From an uncultured Lachnospiraceae bacterium (GTDB lineage Bacteria > Bacillota > Clostridia > Lachnospirales > Lachnospiraceae), in NCBI GenBank assembly GCA_947175175.1, contig CAMWLV010000004.1:1-59455 (forward strand): 59,455 nucleotides of DNA, in the 5' to 3' direction. The notes below the pieces were generated by a model. The model had not been told where the DNA came from. It ran no database searches and worked only from the letters and a program-made list of their open reading frames with translations. Below, in pieces: positions 25,202 to 34,497 of this stretch (the stretch's first letter is position 1; the number at the start of each line of letters is the position of its first letter). The translations under genes were made by a program, and so were the position numbers.

Positions 25202-26980
25202 ATGGACAAGGCACAACATATAAAGACCGGAAGAAGATTTCCTATTAATTTGTACAATAAGCTTGAGGAAAAGCTGAAAAATAAATCAGAAGACACGCAG
25301 GAAGCTGCTGAGGAGACAAAGATTGAAAAGAAAGAAGACACCAGTCTGGTCAAGTGTCCCAAGTGCGGCAAGATGGTAGAGCGCACGCGCGTAGTCAAAA
25401 AGAAGTATGTGTGCTATGAGTGCGGCGGATATTTCAGGGTAAAGACCAACAATCGTATCCGCATGGTTGCTGACGCAAAGAGCTTTGAGCCGTGGTTTGA
25501 GGATATGGAGGTAAGCAATCCGCTTGACTATGAGGGATATGAGGATAAGCTTGCGGCAGCGAGGGAAAAGACAGGATTGAGAGAGGCAGTGACTGTCGGA
25601 CGTTGTAAAGTTTTTGGTGATGATATTGTCCTTGGTGTGTGCGACTCCCGCTTTATGATGGCGAGTATGGGGCATGTTGTGGGTGAGAAGATCACAAAGG
25701 CAATCGAGCGCGCTACAGAGTTAAGACTTCCGGTATTTCTGTTCTGCTGCTCTGGAGGAGCGAGAATGCAGGAGGGAATCATTTCGCTGATGCAGATGGC
25801 AAAGACCTCGGCTGCGATCAAAAGGCACGGTGATGCCGGGCTGCTGTATTGTACGATCTTAACGGATCCTACGACTGGCGGTGTGACAGCAAGTTTCGCC
25901 ATGCTTGGTGATATAATTATGGCAGAGCCAGGGGCGCTGATCGGTTTTGCGGGACCAAGAGTCATCAAGCAGACGATTGGACAGGAGCTTCCAGAGGGGT
26001 TCCAGACATCAGAATTTCTGGTGGAACATGGTTTTGTGGATGGCATTGTGCTTCGTGAGAACTTGAAGAAGACGATTCACTTCCTGATCAAGTCTCATCA
26101 GGGCACAGGCAAAAAGACTTATACAGACTTTTATCCGAATACGGATTTTCACTTTGAGCTCAGCGAGGAGTTAAAAGAGCAGTCATGGAAGTCAAAACCA
26201 CGTAGTGCATGGGAGAAGGTTAAGGCGGTTCGTCAGGTGGAGCGTCCGTCTGCCTTGGATTATATGGACAGTATTTTTGATATCTTTGTCGAGGCACATG
26301 GCGACAGAGGTTTTGCTGATGACAAGGCACTGATTGGCGGAATTGCATTTCTTGAGGGACAGCCGGTGACAGTGGTGGCTGACATCAAGGGTAAGGACTT
26401 CAAGGAATGTCAGGAGAGAAACTTTGGCATGCCGCTTCCAGAAGGCTATCGGAAGGCACTGCGCCTGATGAAACAGGCAGAGAAATTCAACCGTCCGATC
26501 ATCAGTTTTGTCAACACGTCCGGTGCGTTCTGCGGTCTTGAGGCAGAGGAACGCGGACAGGGCGAGGCGATTGCGAGAAATCTTCTGGAAATGTCAGGAC
26601 TGAAAGTTCCAGTACTCTGTATTCTTATTGGAGAGGGCGGCAGCGGCGGCGCTCTCGCTACAGCAGTCGGAAATGAAGTATGGATGATGGAGAATGCAAC
26701 ATACTCGATTCTCTCACCGGAAGGCTTTGCTTCTATCTTATGGAAGGATTCCAACAGGGCGCAGGAGGCAAGTGAGGTCATGAACATCACTGCGCAGGAT
26801 TTGAAGAGGCTTGGTGTGATCGAGCGTATTATTCCAGAGTTTGGCGGCGCAGACAAGAAGACTGCGGCAGCGATTGGCGGCTATATGAAGGAGCATATCA
26901 AGGAATTTCTGGAGAAGTATGACGGAAAGTCCGGGGAACAGATCGCAAGCGAGCGCTATGAGCGTTTTCGGAATTTTTAG
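25202..26980 (+). CDS. accDA: Fused acetyl-CoA carboxylase carboxyltransferase, beta plus alpha
   Basis: 592 residues from the ATG at 25202, seven bases behind GAGGAGG. The N-terminal half is AccD-like with a four-cysteine zinc finger (C52, C55, C71, C74) and the G-G-A-R-M-Q-E-G and D-P-T-T-G-G-V motifs. A junction at about 305-335 leads to an AccA-like half with A-H-G-D-R, G-A-F-C-G, and G-E-G-G-S-G-G-A. The two subunits, normally separate, are one chain without a stop or frameshift. It transfers carboxyl from carboxybiotin to acetyl-CoA. The biotin carrier (accB) and biotin carboxylase (accC) are absent from the operon and must be encoded elsewhere if the enzyme is complete. Confidence 0.92.
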   Translation: MDKAQHIKTGRRFPINLYNKLEEKLKNKSEDTQEAAEETKIEKKEDTSLVKCPKCGKMVERTRVVKKKYVCYECGGYFRVKTNNRIRMVADAKSFEPWFEDMEVSNPLDYEGYEDKLAAAREKTGLREAVTVGRCKVFGDDIVLGVCDSRFMMASMGHVVGEKITKAIERATELRLPVFLFCCSGGARMQEGIISLMQMAKTSAAIKRHGDAGLLYCTILTDPTTGGVTASFAMLGDIIMAEPGALIGFAGPRVIKQTIGQELPEGFQTSEFLVEHGFVDGIVLRENLKKTIHFLIKSHQGTGKKTYTDFYPNTDFHFELSEELKEQSWKSKPRSAWEKVKAVRQVERPSALDYMDSIFDIFVEAHGDRGFADDKALIGGIAFLEGQPVTVVADIKGKDFKECQERNFGMPLPEGYRKALRLMKQAEKFNRPIISFVNTSGAFCGLEAEERGQGEAIARNLLEMSGLKVPVLCILIGEGGSGGALATAVGNEVWMMENATYSILSPEGFASILWKDSNRAQEASEVMNITAQDLKRLGVIERIIPEFGGADKKTAAAIGGYMKEHIKEFLEKYDGKSGEQIASERYERFRNF

Positions 26981-26992
26981 AGGATAAAGAGA

Positions 26993-28024
26993 ATGAGTGA
27001 GTTAAGGATAGGCGATCTCTGTGCGCGCATTCCTGTGATACAGGGCGGGATGGGTGTCGGTGTGAGTTTGTCAGGTCTGGCAGGAGCAGTAGCGGCGGCA
27101 GGCGGCGTGGGAGTGATATCGACCGCCCAGATCGGCTATCGTGATCCCGATTTTGACAGACATCCGATTGAATGTAACTTAAGAGCAGTCGGTGAGGAGA
27201 TAAAAAAGGCACGAGAGGCGGCAAAGGGTGGTATTATCGGCGTCAATATCATGGTGGTGACAAAGCGGTATGAGGACTACGTAAAAGCGGCAGCAGCGGC
27301 GGGTGTTGACCTGATCATATCTGGTGCGGGACTTCCCATGACACTGCCCGAGATTGCGGGTAAAGTAAAGATTGCCCCTATTGTTTCCAGCAGGAAAGCT
27401 TTGCATGTCATAGCAAAACACTGGAAAAAGAAATATGACAGGAAGCCCGATCTGGTCGTGGTCGAAGGACCTTTGGCGGGAGGACATCTGGGATTTTCAC
27501 AGGAAGATGTTGACGCATACACAATGACACATGAAAAGAAATATGATGACGAGGTGAAATCCATCATAGCGCTTGCAGATGAGCTTGAGACGCCAGTTGT
27601 AGTTGCAGGCGGTATTTATGAGCGGAAAGATATGGATCATTACCTTGCAATGGGGGCAAAAGGTGTGCAGATGGCGACACGTTTTGTGACAACCAAGGAA
27701 TGTGATGCCTCTGATGCATATAAACAGGCTTACATCGACGCAAAGCAGGAGGACATCGTCATCGTCAAAAGTCCGGTAGGAATGCCGGGACGTGCAATAC
27801 ATAATGCATTTCTTGACAAGGTAAAAGCAGGTGAGCGTTTTATGAGAGGCTGCAGACAGTGCATTACCACCTGCAAGCCAGATACGGCGCCCTATTGCAT
27901 CACGGAGGCATTGATCAACGCAGTGAAGGGAAAGCTCGAGGAAGGATTGATTTTCTGTGGGAGCAATGCCTACAGGGCAGATAAAATAGAGACCGTAGCC
28001 GATATAATGGAGGAATTTTCATAA
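26993..28024 (+). CDS. FabK-like / nitronate monooxygenase family flavoprotein
   Basis: 343 residues, TIM-barrel flavoprotein of the same superfamily as FabK. P-V-I-Q-G-G-M-G-V opens the protein, E-G-P-L-A-G-G-H-L-G-F carries the catalytic His, and A-G-G-I-Y and G-V-Q-M-A-T-R-F bind phosphate. A Cys-rich patch, G-C-R-Q-C-I-T-T-C-K-P, lies at about residues 287-297 and is absent from FabK. It could be a second enoyl reductase, a nitronate monooxygenase, or a redox-sensitive enzyme. Its place inside the operon, overlapping fabH by one base, favours a role in fatty-acid synthesis. Confidence 0.82.
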   Translation: MSELRIGDLCARIPVIQGGMGVGVSLSGLAGAVAAAGGVGVISTAQIGYRDPDFDRHPIECNLRAVGEEIKKAREAAKGGIIGVNIMVVTKRYEDYVKAAAAAGVDLIISGAGLPMTLPEIAGKVKIAPIVSSRKALHVIAKHWKKKYDRKPDLVVVEGPLAGGHLGFSQEDVDAYTMTHEKKYDDEVKSIIALADELETPVVVAGGIYERKDMDHYLAMGAKGVQMATRFVTTKECDASDAYKQAYIDAKQEDIVIVKSPVGMPGRAIHNAFLDKVKAGERFMRGCRQCITTCKPDTAPYCITEALINAVKGKLEEGLIFCGSNAYRADKIETVADIMEEFS

Positions 28025-29019
28025 TGACAATAAGGATAACCGGTACAGGAAGTGCGCTGCCGGAAAAAATAGTGACGAATTTTGATCTGGAGAAACTTGT
28101 GGAAACCTCCGACGAGTGGATTCAAAAGCGGACAGGGATTGCAGAGCGCAGGATTTCTGACGGGGAGACAGTATCCACGCTGGCAGCTGATGCGTGTAGA
28201 AAAGCCTTGGAGATGGCGGGAAAAAATGCAGGAGAGGTAGACTTGATCTTGGTTGCTACCTGTTCACCAGAGCTGTTACTGCCGTGCTGTGCATGTCAGG
28301 TGCAGGACCTGATCGGAGCATCAAATGCAGTGGCGTTTGACTTAAATGCCGCATGTTCCGGTTTTTTGTTTGCGCTGAACACAGCATATGCGTATCTGCA
28401 TACCGGAATCTACAAAAATGCATTGATTGTAGGAAGTGAAGTGTTGTCAAAGCTTGTGGACTGGAAAGACAGGGGAACATGCATTTTGTTTGGCGACGGT
28501 GCAGGTGCAGCGTTTGTGGAGGCATCTACGGAGGAGATCGTTCGCGGTAATGGACGAAAGGCAGGTATGGAGTGTATGCTGCAGGGCTCTGACGGCGCAA
28601 AGGGAATGGTACTTTCCTGCGCGGAGCGCGCTGTAAACAATGCATTTATTTCCGAGAAGCAGACAGGAAATCCATATATTTATATGGATGGACAGGAGGT
28701 CTACAAGTTCGCCACAAAGCAGGTTCCGGCTTGTATTCAGGAGGCGCTGGACAAAGCGGGACTTATGGTGGAGGAGGTGGACTGGTTTATGCTGCATCAG
28801 GCAAATGTGCGTATCATAGAGTCTGTCGCAAAGCGGCTGAAAGCAGATATCGCAAAATTTCCGATGAATATACATAAGATTGGAAATATGTCTTCCGCCA
28901 CGATACCAGTACTGCTTGACGAGTGGAACCGGAGCGGCAGGATCAAAGAAGGCGACAGAATGGTGCTGTCGGGTTTTGGAGCCGGGCTGACCTATGGGGC
29001 AAGTATATTAGTCTGGTAG
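28024..29019 (+). CDS. fabH: 3-oxoacyl-ACP synthase III
   Basis: 331 residues. The catalytic triad is intact: C111 in N-A-A-C-S-G-F, His in M-L-H-Q-A-N-V-R and Asn in I-G-N-M-S-S-A-T. FabH starts chains by condensing an acyl-CoA with malonyl-ACP. The start overlaps the preceding stop (TAATG). In many Firmicutes fabH lies at the front of the operon beside fabT; here both are at the back. Confidence 0.95.
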   Translation: MTIRITGTGSALPEKIVTNFDLEKLVETSDEWIQKRTGIAERRISDGETVSTLAADACRKALEMAGKNAGEVDLILVATCSPELLLPCCACQVQDLIGASNAVAFDLNAACSGFLFALNTAYAYLHTGIYKNALIVGSEVLSKLVDWKDRGTCILFGDGAGAAFVEASTEEIVRGNGRKAGMECMLQGSDGAKGMVLSCAERAVNNAFISEKQTGNPYIYMDGQEVYKFATKQVPACIQEALDKAGLMVEEVDWFMLHQANVRIIESVAKRLKADIAKFPMNIHKIGNMSSATIPVLLDEWNRSGRIKEGDRMVLSGFGAGLTYGASILVW

Positions 29020-29022
29020 AAA

Positions 29023-29116
29023 GCATGAAGCTATAGAAGTTCTAAGGCAGCAAAGTACGCTGCCTAAGAGCTTCTATAGCTTCATGCGGGAAGAACGCAA
29101 AGGACAGCGTTCTTCC
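29023..29116 (+). repeat. Two long hairpins between fabH and fabT (first is copy B of the repeat)
   Basis: GCATGAAGCTATAGAAG (29023-29039) pairs perfectly over 17 bases with CTTCTATAGCTTCATGC (29071-29087). The inner stem GGCAGC/GCTGCC closes an AAAGTAC loop, making a near-continuous stem of about 28 bp. A second hairpin, GGAAGAACGC/GCGTTCTTCC, follows at 29089-29116. There is no T run, so these more likely set RNA stability or translation of fabT than stop transcription. Confidence 0.75.
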
Positions 29117-29150
29117 TGTGTGGTATGAAGAAACGGGAGGGGGAAGGAAC

Positions 29151-29609
29151 ATGGAAAAGTCTACAAGAAGGATATTGAACGAAACGCTGGTGAAGCTTTT
29201 TAACAATGTTATGAGCATAGAGGAGAAGGCGGTGATCACCGAGGAGTTCAAGGATATCACGAACAATGATATGCATATTATAGAAGCGATCGGTATCGAA
29301 GAACCGCGCAGAATGTCCGACATTGCAAAACGTCTTGATGTGACCATGGGCACCCTTACCACCAACATGAACAGCCTTGAGGACAAGGGATATATCATAC
29401 GGGAGCGGAGCACGACGGACAAGCGTGTCGTTCTGGTTGTGCTCACGCCGAAAGGGAAAAAGGCATTTTATCATCACCGGGGATTTCATCAAAACATGAT
29501 CAAGGCGATCGTGAAAGGTCTTGACGAGGATGAGATGAAGGTGATGATAAAGTGCCTCCTGAATCTAAATGAGTTTTTTGGGCAGTATGGGGAAGAACAG
29601 CAAGACTAA
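29151..29609 (+). CDS. fabT: FabT-like MarR-family repressor of fatty-acid synthesis
   Basis: 152 residues from the ATG at 29151, preceded by GGAGGGGGAAGG; the longer frame from 29118 lacks such a site. A winged helix occupies about residues 45-110 with [18 protein letters not shown] and D-K-R-V-V wing. The sequence around [10 protein letters not shown] and the H-H-R-G-F-H-Q-N-M tail strongly recall streptococcal FabT, which uses long-chain acyl-ACP as co-repressor. Being last in the operon whose leader carries two FabT-type boxes, it probably represses its own transcription. It converges with and overlaps the chemoreceptor gene by four bases. Confidence 0.87.
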   Translation: MEKSTRRILNETLVKLFNNVMSIEEKAVITEEFKDITNNDMHIIEAIGIEEPRRMSDIAKRLDVTMGTLTTNMNSLEDKGYIIRERSTTDKRVVLVVLTPKGKKAFYHHRGFHQNMIKAIVKGLDEDEMKVMIKCLLNLNEFFGQYGEEQQD

Positions 29610-31012
29610 CGCCCCAATGCTTTCCTGATATTTTCCAAGTCCTGTATCAGTGTCCTGGAATACTCATTTGCCTCCTGATAGATCGTTTCAGCTTTGCTGT
29701 AATTCTCATCAAACAGGGCATCAATAGCCTGTTTTCCATAAGAGTGGAATTTTTTATGTTTTTCACCCAGTTCTTTCCAAATCTTCATAACCTCTGGGTT
29801 GGTCGGATTCATCGCATAGTAAAAATGACCAAAACCACATTTCCTGTCATTGATCTGCAGCGGCAGGATTGTTTTTTCCCTGACAATCCGCTCAAGGTTT
29901 CCGAGCCAGTTCTTATGTGCAGTGATTGCCTTTTCGATATGTTCGGCAAAATTCTTGTCTTCCAGCTTGTAAAAGGCATCTCTTGCCATGTTTCCCATGA
30001 CTTTAGCAGATTCGTCCAGTGCCGCTTCGATTGTTTGCAATGGCGCGGCAATATTGTCAATATTTTTGCCATGTTCGCGCAGCTTGGTTGTGTCCTCATG
30101 CAGTATAGCACACTGGCTTTCAATGTCAGAAGAGCGCGATTCCAGCTCAATGATGGAGCTGCTGATCTCCTCGCTGAGACTTGCAAGGGACGAAATGTTA
30201 TTGGTGATCTTTTCCAGATTGTTTCTGTTATCCTCGTTTAATTCCCAGACATAACTGATTTTCTGAGTGACAGTCTGCAGCGCCTCGATTGTCATATCCA
30301 CACTCTTTACGCTTTTTTCTGATGCAGTATGGATATCTGTCACGAAGCGTCCCATGCTTGCAGTCAGATTTTGTGTCTCGTCGGCAAGTTGTCTGATTTC
30401 GTCAGCTACGACTGCGAATCCTCTTCCGGCCTCGCCAGCTCTCGCAGCTTCAATAGAGGCGTTCAGCGCGAGCAGGTTTGTCTGGGACGAAATCGCATTG
30501 ATACCAGCGATCACATTGTTCATCTGATTGATAATGTCGGAGAGCTGGTTCATATCCTGCTGCATATTCCTTGAGGCAGTAATCGTGTTGTCTGACAGAT
30601 TTTTGGTCGCAGTCAGTTCCTGCTGTCCCTCATCGATTTTCTGATAGACGCTGCCTGATGCTTCCGAAACGGCAATGATCGTGTTGGTCAGATCCTCGTG
30701 TTGTGACGACACCGTGGACGAGACGGAAGCAGCTTCACCGGAAGCCTGATGAATCACAGCTGTCGCTTCAGAGACGCTGTCTGACACCTGCTGGAGTAGT
30801 TCAGAGTAGTGGTTCAGTGAGAGATCTAGCGAGCTGATTTTCATAAGAGAATCAAAGATATTGGACATCACGTCCTCAAATTGCGTGCGCCCTGCAGTAA
30901 GGCGGCGATACATCTGATCTAGCTCTGCAGACTTTTTACTGTAATCCGCGTTCTCAAGCTCTGATATTGATAGCAGCAAGTCTTTTCCTTTTGGCTTCAT
31001 TAAAATACCCAT
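29606..31012 (-). CDS. Cytoplasmic methyl-accepting chemotaxis protein with CZB domain
   Basis: 468 residues, reading leftwards, start behind AAAGGGG. There is no membrane segment. The N-terminal 60 residues are helical. The signalling hairpin tip [16 protein letters not shown] lies at about residues 170-185. The C-terminal 110 residues form a CZB zinc-binding domain: H-K-N-W near the start, C-G-F-G-H-F-Y-Y, then H-K-K-F-H. CZB receptors bind zinc and can respond to oxidants such as hypochlorous acid through the zinc cysteine. A soluble receptor of this type would sense the cytoplasm. cheD is encoded 800 bases away on the other strand. Confidence 0.9.
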   Translation of the reverse strand: MGILMKPKGKDLLLSISELENADYSKKSAELDQMYRRLTAGRTQFEDVMSNIFDSLMKISSLDLSLNHYSELLQQVSDSVSEATAVIHQASGEAASVSSTVSSQHEDLTNTIIAVSEASGSVYQKIDEGQQELTATKNLSDNTITASRNMQQDMNQLSDIINQMNNVIAGINAISSQTNLLALNASIEAARAGEAGRGFAVVADEIRQLADETQNLTASMGRFVTDIHTASEKSVKSVDMTIEALQTVTQKISYVWELNEDNRNNLEKITNNISSLASLSEEISSSIIELESRSSDIESQCAILHEDTTKLREHGKNIDNIAAPLQTIEAALDESAKVMGNMARDAFYKLEDKNFAEHIEKAITAHKNWLGNLERIVREKTILPLQINDRKCGFGHFYYAMNPTNPEVMKIWKELGEKHKKFHSYGKQAIDALFDENYSKAETIYQEANEYSRTLIQDLENIRKALGR

Positions 31013-31263
31013 GGCATACCCCTTTTGTAATAATTGTGTTATAAATGATATTGATAAACATCATTTCGTTTTTGTGTTATATCTCTATTTTACCTCAACT
31101 TGGGTGATTTTGCAAAATTTTCTTATGATTTATACAATATATATTTCGGTAAGGCTTGAAACTATGGAAGGATTTGGTATAATGGATATATTAGATGCAC
31201 TAAATCATGATAAAATTGGTAAATAAGTACAAAATAATGTTGTTTTGGAAGGAGCTTATAGAG

Positions 31264-31779
31264 TTGGATTTTCAGATACTGGATATGGCAGGGGCGAGAC
31301 CGGAACATTCTACGGTAATCGTAAACTTTGTGGCGGCAGTGAGGGAACAGTTAATGAATAGCACATGTTATGTATTCTCCGATAACGTGCAGTACAGGTG
31401 GAATACGAGGGAAGGGGAGGAGAGGACTGTTATTCCGGACGCATCGATCAACTGTCGTGTAAAGGCGAGAAAGGGTAATACCTTCCTGGATATTCCCAGG
31501 TTTGTGATGGAAGTGCTGAGTCCGTCCACGGAAAAATATGACCGCGGGGAAAAGATGGAGATTTACAGGCAGCAGGAAATTGACGAATACTGGATTGTTG
31601 ACTGGGAGAAAAAGTCCGTAGAAATTTACAATTTGGATTATGACGAAAAGGGGGAACCGCAGTACTATCTGTGGAATACTGTTGTGGAGGAAAACAAGGA
31701 TATCTTGAAGATCGTTCACTTTCCGAGGATAAAGATTCCTTTTGATAAGTTGTTTGCTGAAGTGGATCTGGAGTACTGA
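31264..31779 (+). CDS. Uma2-family (DUF820) endonuclease-like protein
   Basis: 171 residues from a TTG at 31264, ten bases after GGAAGGAG; the frame is open back to an ATG at 31207, but no ribosome site serves that start. Uma2 features: R-P-E-H-S-T-V-I-V-N at the start, V-I-P-D-A-S-I as the acidic strand, and F-V-M-E-V-L-S-P-S-T carrying the E of the PD-(D/E)XK core, then E-Y-W-I-V-D. The usual first 20-30 residues of the family are missing or weakly present. These proteins are common, often multi-copy and of unknown role. Confidence 0.75.
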   Translation: MDFQILDMAGARPEHSTVIVNFVAAVREQLMNSTCYVFSDNVQYRWNTREGEERTVIPDASINCRVKARKGNTFLDIPRFVMEVLSPSTEKYDRGEKMEIYRQQEIDEYWIVDWEKKSVEIYNLDYDEKGEPQYYLWNTVVEENKDILKIVHFPRIKIPFDKLFAEVDLEY

Positions 31780-31805
31780 GGTGCATTTTGGGCGGAGGTG
31801 TAAAG

Positions 31806-32324
31806 GTGGCGACATTTACAGTAGCAGAATTGGAGAGTATGATCGTCGTGAACATGGGCGATTACAAGACTGCAAAAGGGGAAAAGAAACTGATGACAAA
31901 GGATCTGGGGTCATGTGTCGGTGTGGCTGTGCGGGATCCGCAGACAGGTGTAGGCGGACTTCTGCATGTCATGCTTCCACATCACAATGTGGTCAATGAG
32001 GAAGGGGCAGCGTTTGTCGCAGCAAAATATGCGGATTCAGGTCTTGACGAGATGATAAGGGATCTGGTGATGCAGGGTGCAACGCGGGAACATCTGGTGG
32101 CAAAGATTGCAGGCGCAGCCCACATGATCAAAAATGCCACAATACCGGAGAGCAGGGATATCTCTGCCAGAAATCTGGCAGCAGTGCGGGAAAAGCTTGA
32201 GGAACTTCAGATACCGCTGCTCGCCTCCGATGTAGGAGAGCATTTTCCGCGAACCGTTGTGTTTGAGCCGGGAAGCGGCACGTTCAGAATCCTCACTCCG
32301 GGCAAAGCGGAAAAAAGGATTTGA
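31806..32324 (+). CDS. cheD: Chemoreceptor glutamine deamidase CheD
   Basis: 172 residues from the GTG at 31806, which has GGAGGTG five bases upstream. The catalytic Cys37 lies in D-L-G-S-C-V-G-V and His54 in L-L-H-V-M-L-P, with Thr in the later conserved region. CheD deamidates glutamines of methyl-accepting proteins and, in Bacillus, works with CheC in adaptation. No cheC, cheB or cheR is present in the window. Two receptors, at 29606 and 49682, are possible substrates. A 65-codon gene follows 15 bases later. Confidence 0.92.
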   Translation: MATFTVAELESMIVVNMGDYKTAKGEKKLMTKDLGSCVGVAVRDPQTGVGGLLHVMLPHHNVVNEEGAAFVAAKYADSGLDEMIRDLVMQGATREHLVAKIAGAAHMIKNATIPESRDISARNLAAVREKLEELQIPLLASDVGEHFPRTVVFEPGSGTFRILTPGKAEKRI

Positions 32325-32339
32325 AGGGAGGTTAGGATC

Positions 32340-32537
32340 ATGGGAGATGAGAACAGGGAATTAAATGAGATGGAGCTCCTGGAGAGGAACATCATCAAAA
32401 GCTATAATGAGCTTCTGAAGACGCTGCTTGAGGAGGGCGACATGGATACCTTGGAGCGTGTGATCACGGATGACGAGTACCGCTACAAGCTGATGGACAT
32501 GCATACAAACAGGCTTAAACTTGAACATGAGCTGTGA
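32340..32537 (+). CDS. Small helical protein downstream of cheD, hypothetical
   Basis: 65 residues, starting behind GAAGGGAGG. It is rich in Glu, Leu, Arg and Met and looks wholly helical (E-M-E-L-L-E-R-N-I-I-K and L-M-D-M-H-T-N-R-L-K). No family is recognised. It is co-transcribed with cheD and is followed by a strong terminator. A role as a CheD or receptor partner is possible only by position. Confidence 0.7.
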   Translation: MGDENRELNEMELLERNIIKSYNELLKTLLEEGDMDTLERVITDDEYRYKLMDMHTNRLKLEHEL

Positions 32538-32550
32538 TGGATCAAAACGA

Positions 32551-32590
32551 AAGAGGTGTGTTTCCGAGTGGGAACACACCTCTTGAACAA
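32551..32590. terminator. Bidirectional terminator
   Basis: AAGAGGTGTGTTTCC (32551-32565) pairs with GGGAACACACCTCTT (32570-32584) around GAGT. T runs follow on both strands. It serves the cheD operon on the plus strand and the PHP gene on the minus strand. Confidence 0.85.
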
Positions 32591-32607
32591 TTTTTAAATC
32601 AAATTTT

Positions 32608-33381
32608 TCATTGATTCAAGAGCGACAGTGCGAGCTTTCTCTTGTGGTGGCGGTACAGGCTTGCAAAGTGGTTGTAAAACCAGAAACCTTCTACCAGAAC
32701 GTGGTTAAAGATGCCGATCTTACCTTTTACAGTGCCCTGATAATATTCACCGCCGTAGTTAGTGTCTCTCTTTTCCTTAATATATTGGATCAGTTCTGAT
32801 TCGCTTGTTATTTGTGATTTTAAATCTGTGTAAGCTGTGCCTACACAGTCGGGATGATGGGAGTCACTTCCGCCAAACATTGGCAGGTTATAGTGGAGTG
32901 CAAGTCTTCGTGCTTCGGAATTTGACTCCTGTGATTCACAGGCGTTAAAAGCTTCCAGAAAATCAAAATGTTTCATGATGTCAGGATTGTTTTTGTAGGC
33001 GCGTGTGCGGGTGATGCTTAAGTGGCGCTCGCCGCAGGGATGTGCGGGACCAAGGATACCACCATGTCTGTGCACGACATCCTGAAGGACTCTGACGGGA
33101 AGACCACGACATTCCATTAGAAGAAGTTTTACTTTTTCCGGCAGAATCACAAGAATGTGACCCGCGTCAATCGTATCGTACTCAATTCCCTTCAGAACGA
33201 CAAAATCACCGATCTTACCTTTCAAATGATCGCGGTATCTGCGGAAGCCGTTGTAAGAATCATGGTCTGTCACAAGCATACCATGGAAGCCCTTGGACTT
33301 TAATATCTGAATATATTCGGATATTGGAATCTTTCCGTCCATGGAACCTTCCTTTGTGTGGCAATGCATATCGAATCTCAT
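32608..33381 (-). CDS. PHP-domain phosphoesterase
   Basis: 257 residues from the ATG at 33381, chosen because GGAGG lies just ahead; the longer frame from 33471 has no site. Metal-binding PHP motifs are in order: D-M-H-C-H-T-K-E-G-S at the N-terminus, V-T-D-H-D-S at about 42, H-P-C-G-E-R-H at about 128-134, and G-S-D-S-H-H near 190. Single-domain PHP proteins hydrolyse phosphoesters such as nucleotide or sugar phosphates with two or three metals. The substrate here is unknown. Confidence 0.85.
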   Translation of the reverse strand: MRFDMHCHTKEGSMDGKIPISEYIQILKSKGFHGMLVTDHDSYNGFRRYRDHLKGKIGDFVVLKGIEYDTIDAGHILVILPEKVKLLLMECRGLPVRVLQDVVHRHGGILGPAHPCGERHLSITRTRAYKNNPDIMKHFDFLEAFNACESQESNSEARRLALHYNLPMFGGSDSHHPDCVGTAYTDLKSQITSESELIQYIKEKRDTNYGGEYYQGTVKGKIGIFNHVLVEGFWFYNHFASLYRHHKRKLALSLLNQ

Positions 33382-33800
33382 AACAGGTAAAACCTCCAAT
33401 TTATCAAAAACAAATATTAATGTTCTTACTTCATTAGTGTACTCGAAATATACAAAATAATCAAATATCAATTTATGGAAAACATATAGAATTTTTTATG
33501 AAATTTATGGTTTGATATTGTTGATTAATTCCAGTTAATTTTTGAAGAGAGAGGCATATAGGCAATATTGCACATAGATTTGGTTTTTTGGGAATGATTT
33601 ATGCTCATATCTGATGAAAATGATATGGAAAATGCTCTTTTAAACCTTAATTTTTGCGGAAAAATGAGAATATTTAAGATTTTATGAAGATTACTTAAAG
33701 ATTTGAAATAGAAGTTGACTTTGCAAAATGTATCTACTATAATGATGAATTTAGAAAGGAACAGGAAGTGTTTATTTCTTATTTTATGGAGGGGTACATT
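33382..33800. other. Divergent AT-rich intergenic region with PAP2 promoter
   Basis: About 420 bases between divergent genes. On the plus strand TTGACT (33715-33720), 17 bases, and TATAAT (33738-33743) make a near-consensus promoter for the PAP2 gene. No convincing promoter for the PHP gene or structured RNA was found in the remainder. Confidence 0.65.
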
Positions 33801-34487
33801 GTGAAAAAGAAAACAATTAACATCTGTAGGTGGGTATCAGGGCTCATCATGCAGTACAAGTCACTGGCAGTTATGTCTGTGTATGCAGTTTTTTATCTCG
33901 CAGCTTTTTTCTATCTGGAACGAAGAGATGTGGCAGTGCATGAGATCAATTTTGGGATTGACGAATATATACCATTTTGTGAAATCTTTATCGTGCCGTA
34001 TCTGTTATGGTTTGCATATGTGGCATTCACAGTCGTGTTTATGTGTATCAGGGACCGGGAAGAGAGCGACAGGCTGGTGGCGTTTTTGATGGCAGGAATG
34101 ACAATCTTTATCGTTGTGTCAGCAGTCTTTCCGAATGGACACAATCTGAGACCGAAGGTTTTTGAACGGGATAATATTTTTATTGATCTGATCAGACATC
34201 TGTATGCGACAGACACACCGACCAATATACTTCCAAGCATTCACGTGTACAACTCTGTCGCGATCATGATCGCAGTGTGGAGAAGCAGATGTTTTGCAGG
34301 TCACAACGTCATTAAGACAGTGATGCTTGCACTTGGCTTAAGTATTATATGCTCGACAGTTCTGATCAAACAGCACTCCATGTTGGATGTGCTCTTGGCG
34401 CTTTTCCTGTCAGCAGTGATGTACTCTATCTGCTACAAGAGAACGGCAGTCAGGGAGAAGCACGTATTTACGGCAAGAATCAAATAA
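33801..34487 (+). CDS. PAP2-family membrane phosphatase
   Basis: 228 residues from the GTG at 33801, six bases after GGAGGGG. About six membrane segments are visible. The PAP2 catalytic signature is partly modified: R-P in N-L-R-P-K, P-S-I-H in place of P-S-G-H, and S-x5-H-S-M-L-D with the essential His and Asp. Such proteins remove phosphate from lipid phosphates, for example phosphatidic acid, undecaprenyl or sphingolipid-like head groups. The gene has its own strong promoter and a terminator directly behind it. Confidence 0.82.
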   Translation: MKKKTINICRWVSGLIMQYKSLAVMSVYAVFYLAAFFYLERRDVAVHEINFGIDEYIPFCEIFIVPYLLWFAYVAFTVVFMCIRDREESDRLVAFLMAGMTIFIVVSAVFPNGHNLRPKVFERDNIFIDLIRHLYATDTPTNILPSIHVYNSVAIMIAVWRSRCFAGHNVIKTVMLALGLSIICSTVLIKQHSMLDVLLALFLSAVMYSICYKRTAVREKHVFTARIK

Positions 34488-34497
34488 ATTAAGCAGT

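Noticed and set aside
29023..29116. Rho-independent terminator between fabH and fabT
   Set aside because: The stems are strong but no T run follows either one.
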